A program made the translations under genes and the position numbers. A stretch of DNA of 64,000 bases from Candidatus Celerinatantimonas neptuna (GTDB lineage Bacteria; Pseudomonadota; Gammaproteobacteria; Enterobacterales; Celerinatantimonadaceae): NCBI GenBank assembly GCA_911810475.1, contig OU461276.1, positions 3,907,501-3,971,500 on the forward strand, written 5' to 3'. The stretch's first letter is position 1. Each line of letters begins with the position of its first letter. The notes under the pieces are model-generated. The model did not search any database. It saw only the letters and a list, made by a program, of their open reading frames with translations, and was not told the DNA's origin. Below are positions 27,859-38,498 of the stretch, piece by piece.

Positions 27859-28377
27859 ATGTCATCGTCTAACTCAAGCTCTTTCCTCGGCCATCTGGCC
27901 GGGGAGTGTCAGCAATTAACAGGCATAATAGCCAGGCTGACCGGTGTTATTGCAGCATTATCCCTTTTATTGCTAACCTGCTCGATTATTTTGGGAATTA
28001 GCTTAAGACAATTCAAAATTGATAATTCCTGGACCTATGACCTGGATTTATATTGCCTGGTCTGGCTTGCATTTAGCGGAGCTGTCACAACCGCACTACA
28101 CCGGCGTCATGTCACAGCAGGTATTGCGCTAGAGAATATGTTTGGCCGTAGCCGGGGACTTATTATCATCCGGTTTCTAATCATACTTGGATTTTTAATC
28201 ATACTCACCATCGCAGGGCTAAACCAGGCCGCTGAAAGCTGGCAAATGCATGAAGTAACTCTGGATGTTGTGCAATGGCCAGTCTGGATAGCAGAAATTG
28301 CAATTCCAATAGGCGCCGCTATCTGGGGTATCACCGAAATACATAAATTCTTACACGACATCCGTCAATCATCTTAA
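27859..28377 (+). CDS. TRAP transporter small permease subunit (DctQ family)
   Basis: The 172 aa protein has four hydrophobic helices, at about residues 30-50, 64-84, 100-124 and 140-160. The TYDLDLYCLVWLAFSGAVTTALHRRHV segment is typical of DctQ, where a W/LAF.GA..A...HV motif sits in the second helix. DctQ proteins form a membrane complex with the large DctM subunit and help couple sodium-driven uptake. The gene begins 20 bp after dctP with an aggaaa ribosome-binding site and lies 38 bp before dctM, so the three form one operon. Confidence 0.9.
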   Translation: MSSSNSSSFLGHLAGECQQLTGIIARLTGVIAALSLLLLTCSIILGISLRQFKIDNSWTYDLDLYCLVWLAFSGAVTTALHRRHVTAGIALENMFGRSRGLIIIRFLIILGFLIILTIAGLNQAAESWQMHEVTLDVVQWPVWIAEIAIPIGAAIWGITEIHKFLHDIRQSS

Positions 28378-28415
28378 CAAGAGCGTAAACACAAGCTTCA
28401 ACCATTGGATTAACT

Positions 28416-29708
28416 ATGGCAATTACAGCAACTATTTTAGCTCTGGGTGCGCTTTTAATTCTCGGCCTTCCCATTGCTATTTCACTCTTATTAAGTGGCA
28501 TGATAGGTTACATGATCACCATTGGTATCGGTCCGGGAATCGATGCCCTGGTGCAAACAGCCTATAGTGATTTAAACTCTTTTGTGATCATTGCCATTCC
28601 TCTTTACATCTTCATGGGCCAATTGATGCTCAAAGGAGAAGCAGGTAAAGATCTCTTTGATTTAGCCCAGCGCGTTTCGGGTCGTTTACCCGGAGGGCTT
28701 GCCATCGCAGCGACCATTGCAAGTGCAATTTTTGCAGCGATCTCCGGTTCCTCCACAGCAACGGCTGCGACTATCGGGTCAATCAGTATTCCCGAAATGA
28801 GAAGCCGTGGCTATCCCAAACGATTAAGCGCTGGCTGTGTGGCCGTCTCTGGTACATTAGGCATTTTGATCCCACCCAGTATCTCTTTCATTCTCTATTC
28901 ACTGGTTACCAATACCTCCGTTGGCAAGCTATTTCTGGCTGGAATATTACCCGGACTATTACTTGCTTCTCTATTCATTTTATATTCAGTTTTTGCCATG
29001 TTGCGACAAAAACAAACCTCGAATACAGATACCTCAGCTAATATTCAAAGGAGCGCGATAACCCTTGATATGATAGGTAGCCTACTGATGATTCCACTCG
29101 TGCTTGGTGGTATCTATATCGGCTGGTTTACACCAACGGAAGCCGCAGGAGTCGGTGTCATCTATGCCTTATTGCTGACAGTATTTTTCAAAAAAACGAT
29201 GACATTCAGGCGATTCTGGCAAGCGACAGTCGCGAGTGTTGAGACAAGTGCAATGATCCTGATGTTGATTGCCGGTGCTTCTGTTTTTGGTAATACTTTA
29301 TCGTTGATGCAGGTACCTCAGTCAATCGCCAGTTGGATGGACAACATGCATATGAATGCCTGGCAATTCATTATTGCTATCAATATTCTCTATCTGATCT
29401 TAGGCATGTTTATGGACGCAGCAGCGGCCATTTTAGTCACCATTCCAATTCTGCTCCCGGCATTACAAGGGTTAAATATTGATCTGATCTGGTTTGGCGT
29501 CATACTGGTCATCAACATGGAAATCGGTGCGGTTACGCCACCCGTTGGCATGAATCTGTTCGTGGTAAAAGCCATCTCATCCGATTACACCATCCGGGAT
29601 GTGTTAACGGGTGCCCTCCCCTATGCTGGTATGGGTCTGATTGGCTTAACACTTGTGATACTTTTCCCGGACATTGCGTTGTGGCTACCTAGTTTGTCAC
29701 ACCATTAA
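28416..29708 (+). CDS. TRAP transporter large permease subunit (DctM family)
   Basis: A 430 aa protein with about 12 hydrophobic segments, the usual DctM length and topology. Family-typical motifs include IPLYIFMGQLMLKGEAGKDL near 60-79, SAIFAAISGSSTATAATIGS near 102-121, GILIPPSISFILYS near 148-161 and TPPVGMNLFVVKAIS near 372-386. DctM carries out the sodium-coupled translocation step of TRAP transporters, receiving substrate from the periplasmic receptor. It is the last gene of the dctPQM operon, and a stem-loop follows about 20 bp after its stop. Confidence 0.93.
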   Translation: MAITATILALGALLILGLPIAISLLLSGMIGYMITIGIGPGIDALVQTAYSDLNSFVIIAIPLYIFMGQLMLKGEAGKDLFDLAQRVSGRLPGGLAIAATIASAIFAAISGSSTATAATIGSISIPEMRSRGYPKRLSAGCVAVSGTLGILIPPSISFILYSLVTNTSVGKLFLAGILPGLLLASLFILYSVFAMLRQKQTSNTDTSANIQRSAITLDMIGSLLMIPLVLGGIYIGWFTPTEAAGVGVIYALLLTVFFKKTMTFRRFWQATVASVETSAMILMLIAGASVFGNTLSLMQVPQSIASWMDNMHMNAWQFIIAINILYLILGMFMDAAAAILVTIPILLPALQGLNIDLIWFGVILVINMEIGAVTPPVGMNLFVVKAISSDYTIRDVLTGALPYAGMGLIGLTLVILFPDIALWLPSLSHH

Positions 29709-29729
29709 CCATTAGTATTTTTAAATATG

Positions 29730-29769
29730 GTGAGTTTGACAAATAACTAAAATGGCCAGTCAGACTCAC
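29730..29769 (+). terminator. Stem-loop after the TRAP operon
   Basis: The arms gtgagtttgac (29730-29740) and gtcagactcac (29759-29769) pair over 11 bp with one G-U wobble around an 18-nt loop. The sequence after it is A/T-rich (tatttatg) but lacks a long T run, so it may be a weak terminator or a 3' stabilising hairpin. Confidence 0.45.
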
Positions 29770-29982
29770 TATTTATGTCCAAAGTGATAATCAATATCGG
29801 TGCACTAAACCATTAAGCAATCGACTTTTTCTCTGATAAAGGTGTTTATTTGTCTCTTTTCAATATCTAACCAGACGACCTCATCTATTTCGATTACAGA
29901 ACTTATTGGCTCAATAATTGCTTATAATCAATCGCTTCAATTTACCTCTGTTATCAACCTATTGGCCGGAGAATGATGAACT

Positions 29983-30938
29983 ATGAATATTCCGTTAATC
30001 AACTTACACAATTTAATCTGTTCAAATGAGAAACTTCGTCAATCAGAATTATCAACTCTAAACAGAGCCTGCCGAGAAGTTGGATTCTTTTATCTGATTG
30101 AAACCGGTATTTCAAAATCTCTCATCAAACAAATAATGAACGCTGCTCGTCAGTTTTTTAATAAACCACTTCATGAGAAACAACAAATTGATATAAAGCA
30201 AAGCCCGAACCATAGAGGATATGGTGATATCGGTGAAGAACAACTTGATGAAATCAGCTTAGCAGACTGGAAAGAAACATTTGATATGGCTTTAGATCTG
30301 CCACTGGATCACCCTCAAGTCCATAAATATTCAAGTATGTATGGACCAAATCAATACATAGATGACATAGAGATATTAAAAGCACTGCAAGTCTATTATT
30401 CTGCTGCATTCAACGTTTCTCAAAGACTTTTACAAGCGATGGCTAACACACTAAATTTAGACGACCATTTTTTTACACGGCATTTCAATACACATGTCAC
30501 GATTTCAGAATGATTCACTATCCCCCGCCCTAAAAATAATCATGATAATAGGGCCGGAGCCCACTCCGACTATGGTTGTATAACTTTACTGCTTCAGGAC
30601 CGAATTGGTGGACTGCAGGTCAAACATCATAATGGGAGTTAGCTAGATGCTCCGCCAATAGAAAGCCCTTGTTGTTAATATCAGAGATCTCATGCAACGT
30701 TGGACAAACGACAAACATATCAACACGCCACCAAGTTATTGCACCAACAGCGGATCAACATCTCTATTCTATTCCATTATTTGTTGAACCCGACTATGAC
30801 ACACATGTCTCTTGTGTTTCAAACTGCCAATCTATTGAAAACCCAGCTAAATACGAAAATATTTTAGCCGTGACTGGATACAATCTCGCTTTGACGCAAC
30901 CGATCAATACAGAGAATGAAACGACTCACTTTAAATAA
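29983..30938 (+). pseudogene. Decayed isopenicillin-N-synthase-like 2OG-Fe(II) oxygenase gene
   Basis: The first 171 or so codons encode a good N-terminal half of a non-heme 2OG-Fe(II)/isopenicillin N synthase-like oxygenase (IPLINLHNL..., CREVGFFYLIETGIS, PNHRGYGDIGEE, HFNTHVTIS). One extra base then throws the frame into a TGA at 30511; in the +1-shifted frame the expected RMIHYPPP continuation is seen. Further on come AHSDYGCITLLLQD (the HxD iron ligands, about 30567-30608), RIGGLQVKHHNGS, a stop, and then STRHQVIAPT with the distal iron-ligand His, followed by YSIPLFVEPDYDT. At least one frameshift, one stop and probable small deletions separate these fragments. The gene is therefore dead unless the sequence has errors. 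It follows the TRAP operon on the same strand and may once have acted on the imported substrate. Confidence 0.88.
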
Positions 30939-31000
30939 CGACAACAGAATTTAAAAAAATATTTTTTGAAAACACCAAAATATATCAACTCCTCGTTTCA

Positions 31001-31032
31001 AAAGCTCCTTATCCCGTAATAAAACAAGGAGC
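31001..31032 (-). terminator. Intrinsic terminator of gapA
   Basis: On the minus strand gctcctt (31032-31026) pairs with aaggagc (31010-31004) around a ~15-nt loop and is followed by ttttgaaac. It begins about 12 bp after the gapA stop, so it should end that transcript. Confidence 0.6.
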
Positions 31033-31043
31033 ATACAACCTGA

Positions 31044-32497
<1,454 letters not shown>

Positions 32498-32529
32498 AAA
32501 TGCTGGTAAGAAAGTTCCTACCAGCATTT
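32498..32529 (-). terminator. Intrinsic terminator of the DsbA-like gene
   Basis: The arms aaatgctggta (32498-32508) and taccagcattt (32519-32529) are perfect 11-bp complements around a 10-nt loop. On the minus strand the hairpin is followed by ttatctgag, a short T-rich tail. It lies about 28 bp past the stop of the DsbA-like gene. The symmetric stem might also work on the plus strand. Confidence 0.6.
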
Positions 32530-32556
32530 ATTTACACCACAGATCATCATATCAAA

Positions 32557-33342
32557 TTAATGAGAGGCCTTATCAATAGCAGCTTGCAATACCCGCGCCG
32601 GAACAGCACCACCTATCACAACAGTATTCTTAGTCGTTGCATTTTTCGAAGGCATAATAATCAAACCCGGTGTACCAGAGAAACCTAATGTACGAGCTAA
32701 CACATTATTTTTATTTACAATTTGACGATATGCTTTATCAGAAATATTTTTCAACTTACCAGATAAGGCTTTTTGAGCAACCTGGGTAATATCAGATTGT
32801 TTCAGTTTTCCTTCATTATGTCCGGTTCCATAAATCCCATTATGGTAACTCAGATAAGCTTTAACCCCTTTTTGTTTCCAAACGGCTAACCCGGTCTGGG
32901 CAGCTACAGCCGAATTTTTCCAACGGGAAGCAAAAATAGGCCAATCCCTAAAAATGAATTTTACATTAGGATTTTTTTTCATGACCTGTTCGATAACAGG
33001 AGCCATCTTATTACAATAAAAGCACTGATAATCAAAAAATTCAGTCACAGTAACTTTGGCATTCTTCGGACCACTGTGAGGAATACCTTGAAGATCCATC
33101 AACGACTTTTGCATTTTCACTGCGGATGTGACCAAATGAGCCTGCTGTTCCTGCTGTTCTTTTGCTCTGAGCTTCTGGCTAACCTGAATCAGAATTTCAG
33201 GGTGTTCAAGCAAATAATTTGCAGCAATCTGGCCAATCTGCTCCTGCTGTTTAGCCGTAAAATTTGTGGTACCGGCCTCTGCGTGGCTAACAACACCTAA
33301 CATGACCAATGCACTCACAGTACTTAATAGTGTTTTTTTCAT
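32557..33342 (-). CDS. Periplasmic DsbA-family thiol:disulfide oxidoreductase (ScsC/Com1-like)
   Basis: A 261 aa exported thioredoxin-fold protein. The signal peptide (residues 1-23) ends in SHAEA. A charged, helical N-terminal region (about 28-80, Gln-rich) precedes the domain, as in ScsC and Com1-type proteins where it drives oligomerisation. The thioredoxin domain begins near 95 and holds the active site Cys107-Phe-Tyr-Cys110 in FFDYQCFYCNKM. The cis-proline loop is GTPGLII near 224. It probably forms or isomerises disulfides in periplasmic proteins. The CFYC dipeptide differs from the CPHC of E. coli DsbA and is closer to CxYC relatives. It stands alone, with a hairpin terminator after it. 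Confidence 0.88.
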   Translation of the reverse strand: MKKTLLSTVSALVMLGVVSHAEAGTTNFTAKQQEQIGQIAANYLLEHPEILIQVSQKLRAKEQQEQQAHLVTSAVKMQKSLMDLQGIPHSGPKNAKVTVTEFFDYQCFYCNKMAPVIEQVMKKNPNVKFIFRDWPIFASRWKNSAVAAQTGLAVWKQKGVKAYLSYHNGIYGTGHNEGKLKQSDITQVAQKALSGKLKNISDKAYRQIVNKNNVLARTLGFSGTPGLIIMPSKNATTKNTVVIGGAVPARVLQAAIDKASH

Positions 33343-33576
33343 CGAAATAGATCACTCTCTTTTAAAAACAGTTTCACGTTATCGTTTTAGTATCCTATAC
33401 AACTCAACGTCATATTCATCTTTGCTTATTTGTTACATTAAATAGTTATTATGTCAACAAATCCTTCCTTCATCATCATACTGAAACATTCCTTCAACCA
33501 TATTATTCATAGAGTAAACAAGAAATTATTGACAGCAATAAGTCTCTACTACAGGGGATATCCCCACCAATATACC

Positions 33577-35280
33577 TTAAAGATCACAGATTAAATCAGC
33601 CAACGATTGAACGTGTGGTTGTTTTAATAACGTCATATGATTTCCTGTACTCATAGTGCAATTTATTTCAGGTTGCACACTTTGCCAGCCTGCTTTTTGC
33701 AATTCATTATTATGATGATCGACTATCAGATGTGTTTTAACCGATGGAATAAACGTAGGATAGTACTGGGTACGAATATTTGCTGAATATAATCGAAAAA
33801 TCTGCTCTAAATCTTTAAGACGAGAACCTACAGGCATTAGCTTCTGATGAATCAGCGCATAATGTAAACGAATTAATCTTTCACGATGAGAGATCATTGA
33901 TAATTCATGTTCTATCAACCCTAATGACTGACTCTGTTTTTCAAACAACCGGATAAATGACATTAACGCTGATAATTCACTACGCTCTTTTTTTGCTGTA
34001 ACAGGGGCATCTGAGTCAGCCAAAATTAATGCATCGATACAACAATCTCGCTGCTCTAATTGAGCTGCCATTTCAAAAGCAACCCATCCACCAAAAGAAT
34101 GTCCCAGTAAATAAACGGGCTTTGCACTCGCTTCAAGTTGCAGTGCCTCCAGATAAAATTTAGCGACGGCTTCCACACTCGAATGAGGAACACTCCCCTC
34201 CAGAAAACCGCGTGGCTGCAATCCACACACACGCCATTCAGACGGGATTAAATCAACCAAATCCATAAACCTAAAAATACTATCACCAGCACCGGGAATG
34301 CAGATAATGGTTGCAGTAGGTGAAGAAGATTGTTGCAGCTTCACCACAGGTTTGTAGTCAAACAACCGGAGTGAATCTGGATGCATTTCAATACCACTAC
34401 TATTTTCAATAATTCTTGATATGAATTGCGCCACCATTTTCATACCATCATGCTCAAATAATTGAGCGGAAGAACGATGTATAGTGCTTCGCCTGATTTT
34501 ACGACGAGAAAGGACCCGGTCCCAATGATGATACGCGACATCTTCTCGGATATCTTGCAAAATATCCTGAACGACTAAAAGATCAATATAAATAGGAAGT
34601 ACAGGAGCATGATATTCCGCTTCCAATAAACACTCGCGCTGAATCAACCAGTTACGATAATCACACCCAGACCATTCATCAGGCACCAATCCCAATTGTT
34701 GTTCAGCATAAAAATTATATTCCCAGGGATGAACAGATTCTGATGAACCAGACTGGGCTTTCCCTACCAGTGACAGAAGCATACAATGCGCTTTTTGACT
34801 CAACTCAGACAGTTTATCCTCTGGTTCATTTTTGGATGAATCCATGATCGGCTCATTAAGCCATGAATCGAGCATTCCAACAAACTCTACTTGTTCATCT
34901 AAACCTAAAAGTTGACATGCAATTTCATAAGCCATAACTCCACCATAAGCCCACCCAATTAATCGATAAGGTCCTATGGGCTGGACTGAACGAATAAGGC
35001 TTACATAACGAGAAGCAGCTCCTTGCACAGTAGTAAAAGGGGGTTGATCTAATGCCTGACCTCTTAATCCATAGACAGGGATATCATGATGGACCTTTGA
35101 TGTTAAACGAGCACCAAAGAAAATTTCCCCACCCGCATCAGGAATAATAAAAAGAGGAAGCTGAAAACCGTCAGACCGAAAAACAATCACATCATCTTGT
35201 TCTGCCTGACGGGGCAATGGCCAGTGGCATTCAAGAGCGTTCAATTGGCTTACTGATTGTGAACACATAACCTTTTCCAT
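33577..35280 (-). CDS. Stand-alone tandem thioesterase (two alpha/beta-hydrolase domains)
   Basis: A 567 aa protein with two thioesterase-like domains of the NRPS/PKS TE family. Domain 1 (about 30-290) has LFIIPDAGGEI and YGLRGQALD, but its nucleophile elbow is GWAYG at 110-114: the catalytic Ser is Ala, so it is probably not a hydrolase. Domain 2 (about 310-567) has ICIPGAGDSIFRF, an intact GHSFGG near 394-399 and a STGNHMTLL histidine near the end, so it looks active. Type II thioesterases normally hydrolyse mis-primed carrier proteins. It lies 8 kb from the NRPS/PKS operon, with unrelated genes between. The start is uncertain: ATG 35280, or ATG 35268 after ggaaaagg. The dead first domain may bind a carrier or a partner (inference). 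Confidence 0.85.
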   Translation of the reverse strand: MEKVMCSQSVSQLNALECHWPLPRQAEQDDVIVFRSDGFQLPLFIIPDAGGEIFFGARLTSKVHHDIPVYGLRGQALDQPPFTTVQGAASRYVSLIRSVQPIGPYRLIGWAYGGVMAYEIACQLLGLDEQVEFVGMLDSWLNEPIMDSSKNEPEDKLSELSQKAHCMLLSLVGKAQSGSSESVHPWEYNFYAEQQLGLVPDEWSGCDYRNWLIQRECLLEAEYHAPVLPIYIDLLVVQDILQDIREDVAYHHWDRVLSRRKIRRSTIHRSSAQLFEHDGMKMVAQFISRIIENSSGIEMHPDSLRLFDYKPVVKLQQSSSPTATIICIPGAGDSIFRFMDLVDLIPSEWRVCGLQPRGFLEGSVPHSSVEAVAKFYLEALQLEASAKPVYLLGHSFGGWVAFEMAAQLEQRDCCIDALILADSDAPVTAKKERSELSALMSFIRLFEKQSQSLGLIEHELSMISHRERLIRLHYALIHQKLMPVGSRLKDLEQIFRLYSANIRTQYYPTFIPSVKTHLIVDHHNNELQKAGWQSVQPEINCTMSTGNHMTLLKQPHVQSLADLICDL

Positions 35281-35901
35281 CAATTAAAAATCATACTTTA
35301 TAATTAATCATTTCCAAATTACTACAACATCTTATCAATTCTAATTCATTCATAACACAAGATTTATTGATTTTATCATCAAAAAATCAATAAACTGTTA
35401 ATATATTTTCTGAATACAACAATGGAATGATACATAATCAATAATATTTAATAATAAGGGAGGTGAAATAGACTATATCTACTCCAAGCTTAACAGATTA
35501 AAAATTTTTATATATCAATAAGTTTATATATAAAAATTTCTTTAAATTTTGAATTACAGTAATTTTTATACCGACACTTTATTAAATTTTGTTAAATAAT
35601 ATGAAATATTGAAAAAATTTAGAACTTTCAAAAAAGCACTTTTATACGTAACCAGATAATTTTATTAAACCTTTGTAGGCGTAGCATCAATAAACTGTAA
35701 ATCAATACAAAACGTTATTAAGCAAAATATTCTGAACTAAATTATGCTGATTTAAAGCCTTATGTCATCTCAAACAAGATTCATAGCCTGAGCTTACATT
35801 GGATTTAGAAGAACCCTGGCGACGAGTTCTAGCCAGAAAAAATCATCTCAAAGGCAGGTATTGTCTGTTAAAAACGTATTCTCATCTTATCTCTGAACAA
35901 T
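35281..35901. other. ~620 bp very AT-rich intergenic region
   Basis: No ORF with a recognisable product was seen on either strand. The stretch is unusually AT-rich, with repeated runs of a and t around 35290-35700. It lies upstream of the tandem thioesterase gene, so it contains that gene's promoter and perhaps H-NS-type silencing sequence. A purine-rich aagggaggtgaa at about 35456-35467 resembles a ribosome-binding site but has no ORF after it. Confidence 0.45.
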
Positions 35902-35926
35902 AAAAAAGGCCGCTGCTGCGGCCTCT
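35902..35926 (-). terminator. Strong intrinsic terminator of the cold-shock gene
   Basis: On the minus strand aggccgcagcagcggcct forms a GC-rich hairpin followed by ttttttattg. It lies about 22 bp after the csp stop codon and is a textbook intrinsic terminator. Confidence 0.9.
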
Positions 35927-35948
35927 TAACAATTCTTTTTGTAGATTT

Positions 35949-36158
35949 TTACAATGCTACAATATTCTCAGCCTGAGGGCCTTTTTTACCCTGAGTAACG
36001 ACGAACTGTACGCGTTGACCTTCTGTCAAGGTTTTGAAACCGTCGCCGGCGATAGCACTGAAATGAGCGAAAACATCAGGACCTTCTGCTTGTTCGATAA
36101 AACCAAAGCCTTTCGATTCGTTGAACCATTTAACAGTACCAGTCACTGTATTTGACAT
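35949..36158 (-). CDS. CspA-family cold-shock protein
   Basis: This 69 aa single-domain protein is a complete OB-fold cold-shock domain. RNP1 is KGFGFIE at about residues 16-22 and RNP2 is VFAHFSAI at about 29-36, with the [12 protein letters not shown] opening of CspA/CspE proteins. It binds single-stranded RNA and DNA and keeps mRNA unstructured, acting as an RNA chaperone. It is a single-gene transcript with a strong terminator. The upstream gap to the GNAT gene is about 250 bp, long enough for the extended 5' leader typical of temperature-regulated csp genes. Whether it is cold-induced or constitutive (CspC/E-like) cannot be read from the protein. Confidence 0.95.
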   Translation of the reverse strand: MSNTVTGTVKWFNESKGFGFIEQAEGPDVFAHFSAIAGDGFKTLTEGQRVQFVVTQGKKGPQAENIVAL

Positions 36159-36412
36159 AATTTTTCCTAAAATTTAAATATATAATGTTCATTAGTCTTT
36201 TGAGTTTTACTCTCAGACTATTTCATTAGCATGAAAAAGTGCAGCAAATTACTTACAACTACAGGACGAGGTTCACATACTTCGAAATAGTGGATATAAA
36301 TAACTTAACTTTCAAGCTAATCTAATTATAGCAGCCCTTTAGTTAAAGACAATGTGTTATTCCAGATATTTAACCGATTAAAGTTATCAATAAAAAAGAA
36401 TATTTTTAAACA

Positions 36413-36976
36413 CTAAACCAGTCTTTTCTGATAAATAACCAATTTATCTTCAATCTGATGCTCCCCTAATCGAATAATTGGCCAAGGGGGCTCCAAAAGT
36501 CGATATCCACATCGTTCAGCAACACGTCTACTCGGTCCATTGCTGGCTGCCACCCGAATTTGCAAATCATTAATTTGTAAAAACCGATGTACATAATCTT
36601 CCAAGAGGTGTATTGACTCGGTCATATAACCCTGACCAGTTGCCTTTTGCCTTAACCAGTACCCCAAACTAAATGGTAACCCATCTAATTTAATCAAAGA
36701 AAGCACACCAGCAAAAGAATCCAGATCATGATCAAAAATCAAATACCGTAATTCATCATGAAAATGAATGAACTGTTCTGCAGCACGCCTCTGAGATAAC
36801 TTCATATCAGCCAATGATTGAATTTGGTCAATCCAAGGCAAATAACGTCTTAAAGTATCTGCATCATGGCAAATTGAGTCATAGACTAACGCATCATAGC
36901 AAGAACTCACTGCTCGTAATTCAATACGGTCCCACTGGAGACGCCGAGCAACCAGTGCTTGATTAAATTTTACCAT
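36413..36976 (-). CDS. GNAT-family N-acetyltransferase (RimJ/RimL-like)
   Basis: A 187 aa acetyltransferase of the RimJ/RimL-like GNAT group. The central strand SFAGVLSLIKLDGLPFSLGYWLR near 84-106 and the acetyl-CoA region ATGQGYMTESIHLLEDYV near 108-125 fit, although the canonical R/QxxGxG/A loop is GQGYMT. The typical NGPSRRVAERCGYRLL segment near 140-155 (usually NxxSxxvaeKlGf) is clear. The acceptor could be a protein N-terminus or a small molecule. Its start overlaps the stop of the upstream SDR gene by 7 nt, so the two are translationally coupled. No function for this pair is known to me. Confidence 0.85.
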   Translation of the reverse strand: MVKFNQALVARRLQWDRIELRAVSSCYDALVYDSICHDADTLRRYLPWIDQIQSLADMKLSQRRAAEQFIHFHDELRYLIFDHDLDSFAGVLSLIKLDGLPFSLGYWLRQKATGQGYMTESIHLLEDYVHRFLQINDLQIRVAASNGPSRRVAERCGYRLLEPPWPIIRLGEHQIEDKLVIYQKRLV

Positions 36977-37668
36977 GGAAGTACTTTTTCAGATTCTAAC
37001 GAAAATAATTGCCTGAGCAATAAGTTATCACCTTGCCAACTTTCAAATATTTTCAATGCTGCTTGTCCTGCTGTAAAACATGCCTCTGCAGCAACCATTT
37101 TAGTAGCAACACGACCAGGATGAATCGCATAAACGTCAATACCATAAGACTGCAAATCATCAGTCATACAAAGAGTTAACATGTTCTGAGCCGCCTTACC
37201 AATACGGTATGAATAGGAACATTGACTTCCCAAAGCCGCCCCCTCGGCCTGCATTGTCAGACTCCCTCTTCGGGAACTAATATTCAACACACACGCTTTT
37301 TTCGCACGCCTTAATCCGTCCAGAGCAGTATTAACCGTCACCAAAGCACCTACACAATGGGTATTGAATTCATTCACAAGCTGGTCTGCTGTAACCGAAG
37401 GTAAATTCCTACCCTGGCTACCTGAACCTGCATTATTAATCACTAAACATACTGACCTATTTTGAAGCTGCTGACGAAGCAAATCAGAGTAATCACCTGA
37501 TGTAATATCGGCAATAAGCACTTCAATCAAAGGACAAAACGCTTCAAGCTCACTTCTTTGGTTCGGATTACGAATCACAGCTATCACAGGATAAGCAGAA
37601 CTCGCCCACTGAAAGGCTAAAGCACGACCTAATCCTTGACCTGCCCCTGTGACGACGACAACATCCAT
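36970..37668 (-). CDS. SDR-family oxidoreductase
   Basis: A 232 aa classical SDR. The cofactor motif VTGAGQGLG is at residues 5-13, NNAGSG near 77-82, the catalytic Ser in LNISSRRGS near 130, and the YxxxK element as YSYRIGKAAQNM near 155, followed by the PGRVATKM turn. It lacks a long C-terminal extension. The family reduces or oxidises carbonyl/alcohol groups using NAD(P)H; the substrate is unknown. It is the first gene of a two-gene operon with the overlapping GNAT acetyltransferase. Confidence 0.9.
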   Translation of the reverse strand: MDVVVVTGAGQGLGRALAFQWASSAYPVIAVIRNPNQRSELEAFCPLIEVLIADITSGDYSDLLRQQLQNRSVCLVINNAGSGSQGRNLPSVTADQLVNEFNTHCVGALVTVNTALDGLRRAKKACVLNISSRRGSLTMQAEGAALGSQCSYSYRIGKAAQNMLTLCMTDDLQSYGIDVYAIHPGRVATKMVAAEACFTAGQAALKIFESWQGDNLLLRQLFSLESEKVLPW

Positions 37669-38498
37669 ACCCCCCCTTATTTTAATTTATGTTGAAAATT
37701 AAGATGTTACAAAAATATCAGGTTCTTTGCCTGATCTCTCAGTTCTCAGACATGAAGATATGTGAAATGAAGACAGTCGAAAAAAACTAAGTCTAATTTA
37801 GACAAATACGATTATCTGACTAAATGTCTATTAGATTTAACCTCAACTCAGGATAAAGAAGCCCTTTCTGATAAGAATTAAGGTCGATTTCAGCGTTAAA
37901 TCCGCTTGCCATAAAATGGCTATAGCGGCCCAGAGTTGCCTTGAAGTCGTTCTTACATCCCACATCAGAAAACAAGACTGACTCATGAATCACCCACGAT
38001 TCATTGTGACTTATTATCCCGAATTGAGGTTAATTATGGCACCAAATTCTTATTGGAAAACCAATTGAAATTCACCAGAGCGTGTTGACGCTGATATACC
38101 ACCCAAAGTCATATTAAACATATCTTACTCATGAATAATATACTTAATATATGAAAATAAAAGAGCTGAATCTCATGAATTATCATAGCAATAATTTAAA
38201 AGATAGCGTTCGCGGCTAAAAGCAACACCAAAAATCACAACACCCTTAAAAATTGTTTACCTTTTATGATTCTTTATGTAGATAATCATAAATACAAATC
38301 AAAACAGGGATGAACCAAAAGAGACAGTAAGGCCAAAAAGGAGGGAAAGAAACTTTGATAATTCATAAAAACACCTGAATTAAAAAGTAGATGAATGAAT
38401 TTCGTTTAAAGAATACTGAATCATAAAGGGCAGATAGCTAATACCAAAAATTTCAGATCAGCTGCTATCCACCTTTATTTCAACGAAAAACCGCTAAA
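37669..38498. other. 830 bp intergenic region with a repeat element, upstream of the SDR gene and downstream of purF
   Basis: No gene was found. The part next to 37669 should contain the SDR/GNAT promoter. A MITE-like repeat occupies 37839-38031. The 38032-38498 stretch is AT-rich; next to the purF stop, sequences around 38427-38435 and 38462-38475 can form an imperfect stem (pairing gatagc with gctatc) that may terminate the purF transcript. Confidence 0.45.
37839..38031 (-). repeat. MITE-like palindromic-ended repeat, copy 2 (inverted)
   Basis: This 193 bp element is the inverted counterpart of 32170-32367. Its plus strand begins aacctcaactcaggataa and ends ccgaattgaggtt, and its reverse complement follows copy 1 almost from end to end with point differences and a few small indels. 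The outer ends are the best conserved. It lacks coding capacity. The two copies face each other 5.5 kb apart, so recombination between them could invert the DNA in between. Confidence 0.75.

Noticed and set aside
30669-30938. 89-codon open frame as an independent small gene
   Set aside because: Part of it reads STRHQVIAPT and YSIPLFVEPDYDT, the C-terminal part of the decayed 2OG oxygenase, so it belongs to the pseudogene.
33554-33565. Palindrome ggggatatcccc after the tandem TE gene
   Set aside because: It is only 12 bp, has no T tract, and cannot be told apart from chance as a terminator or operator.
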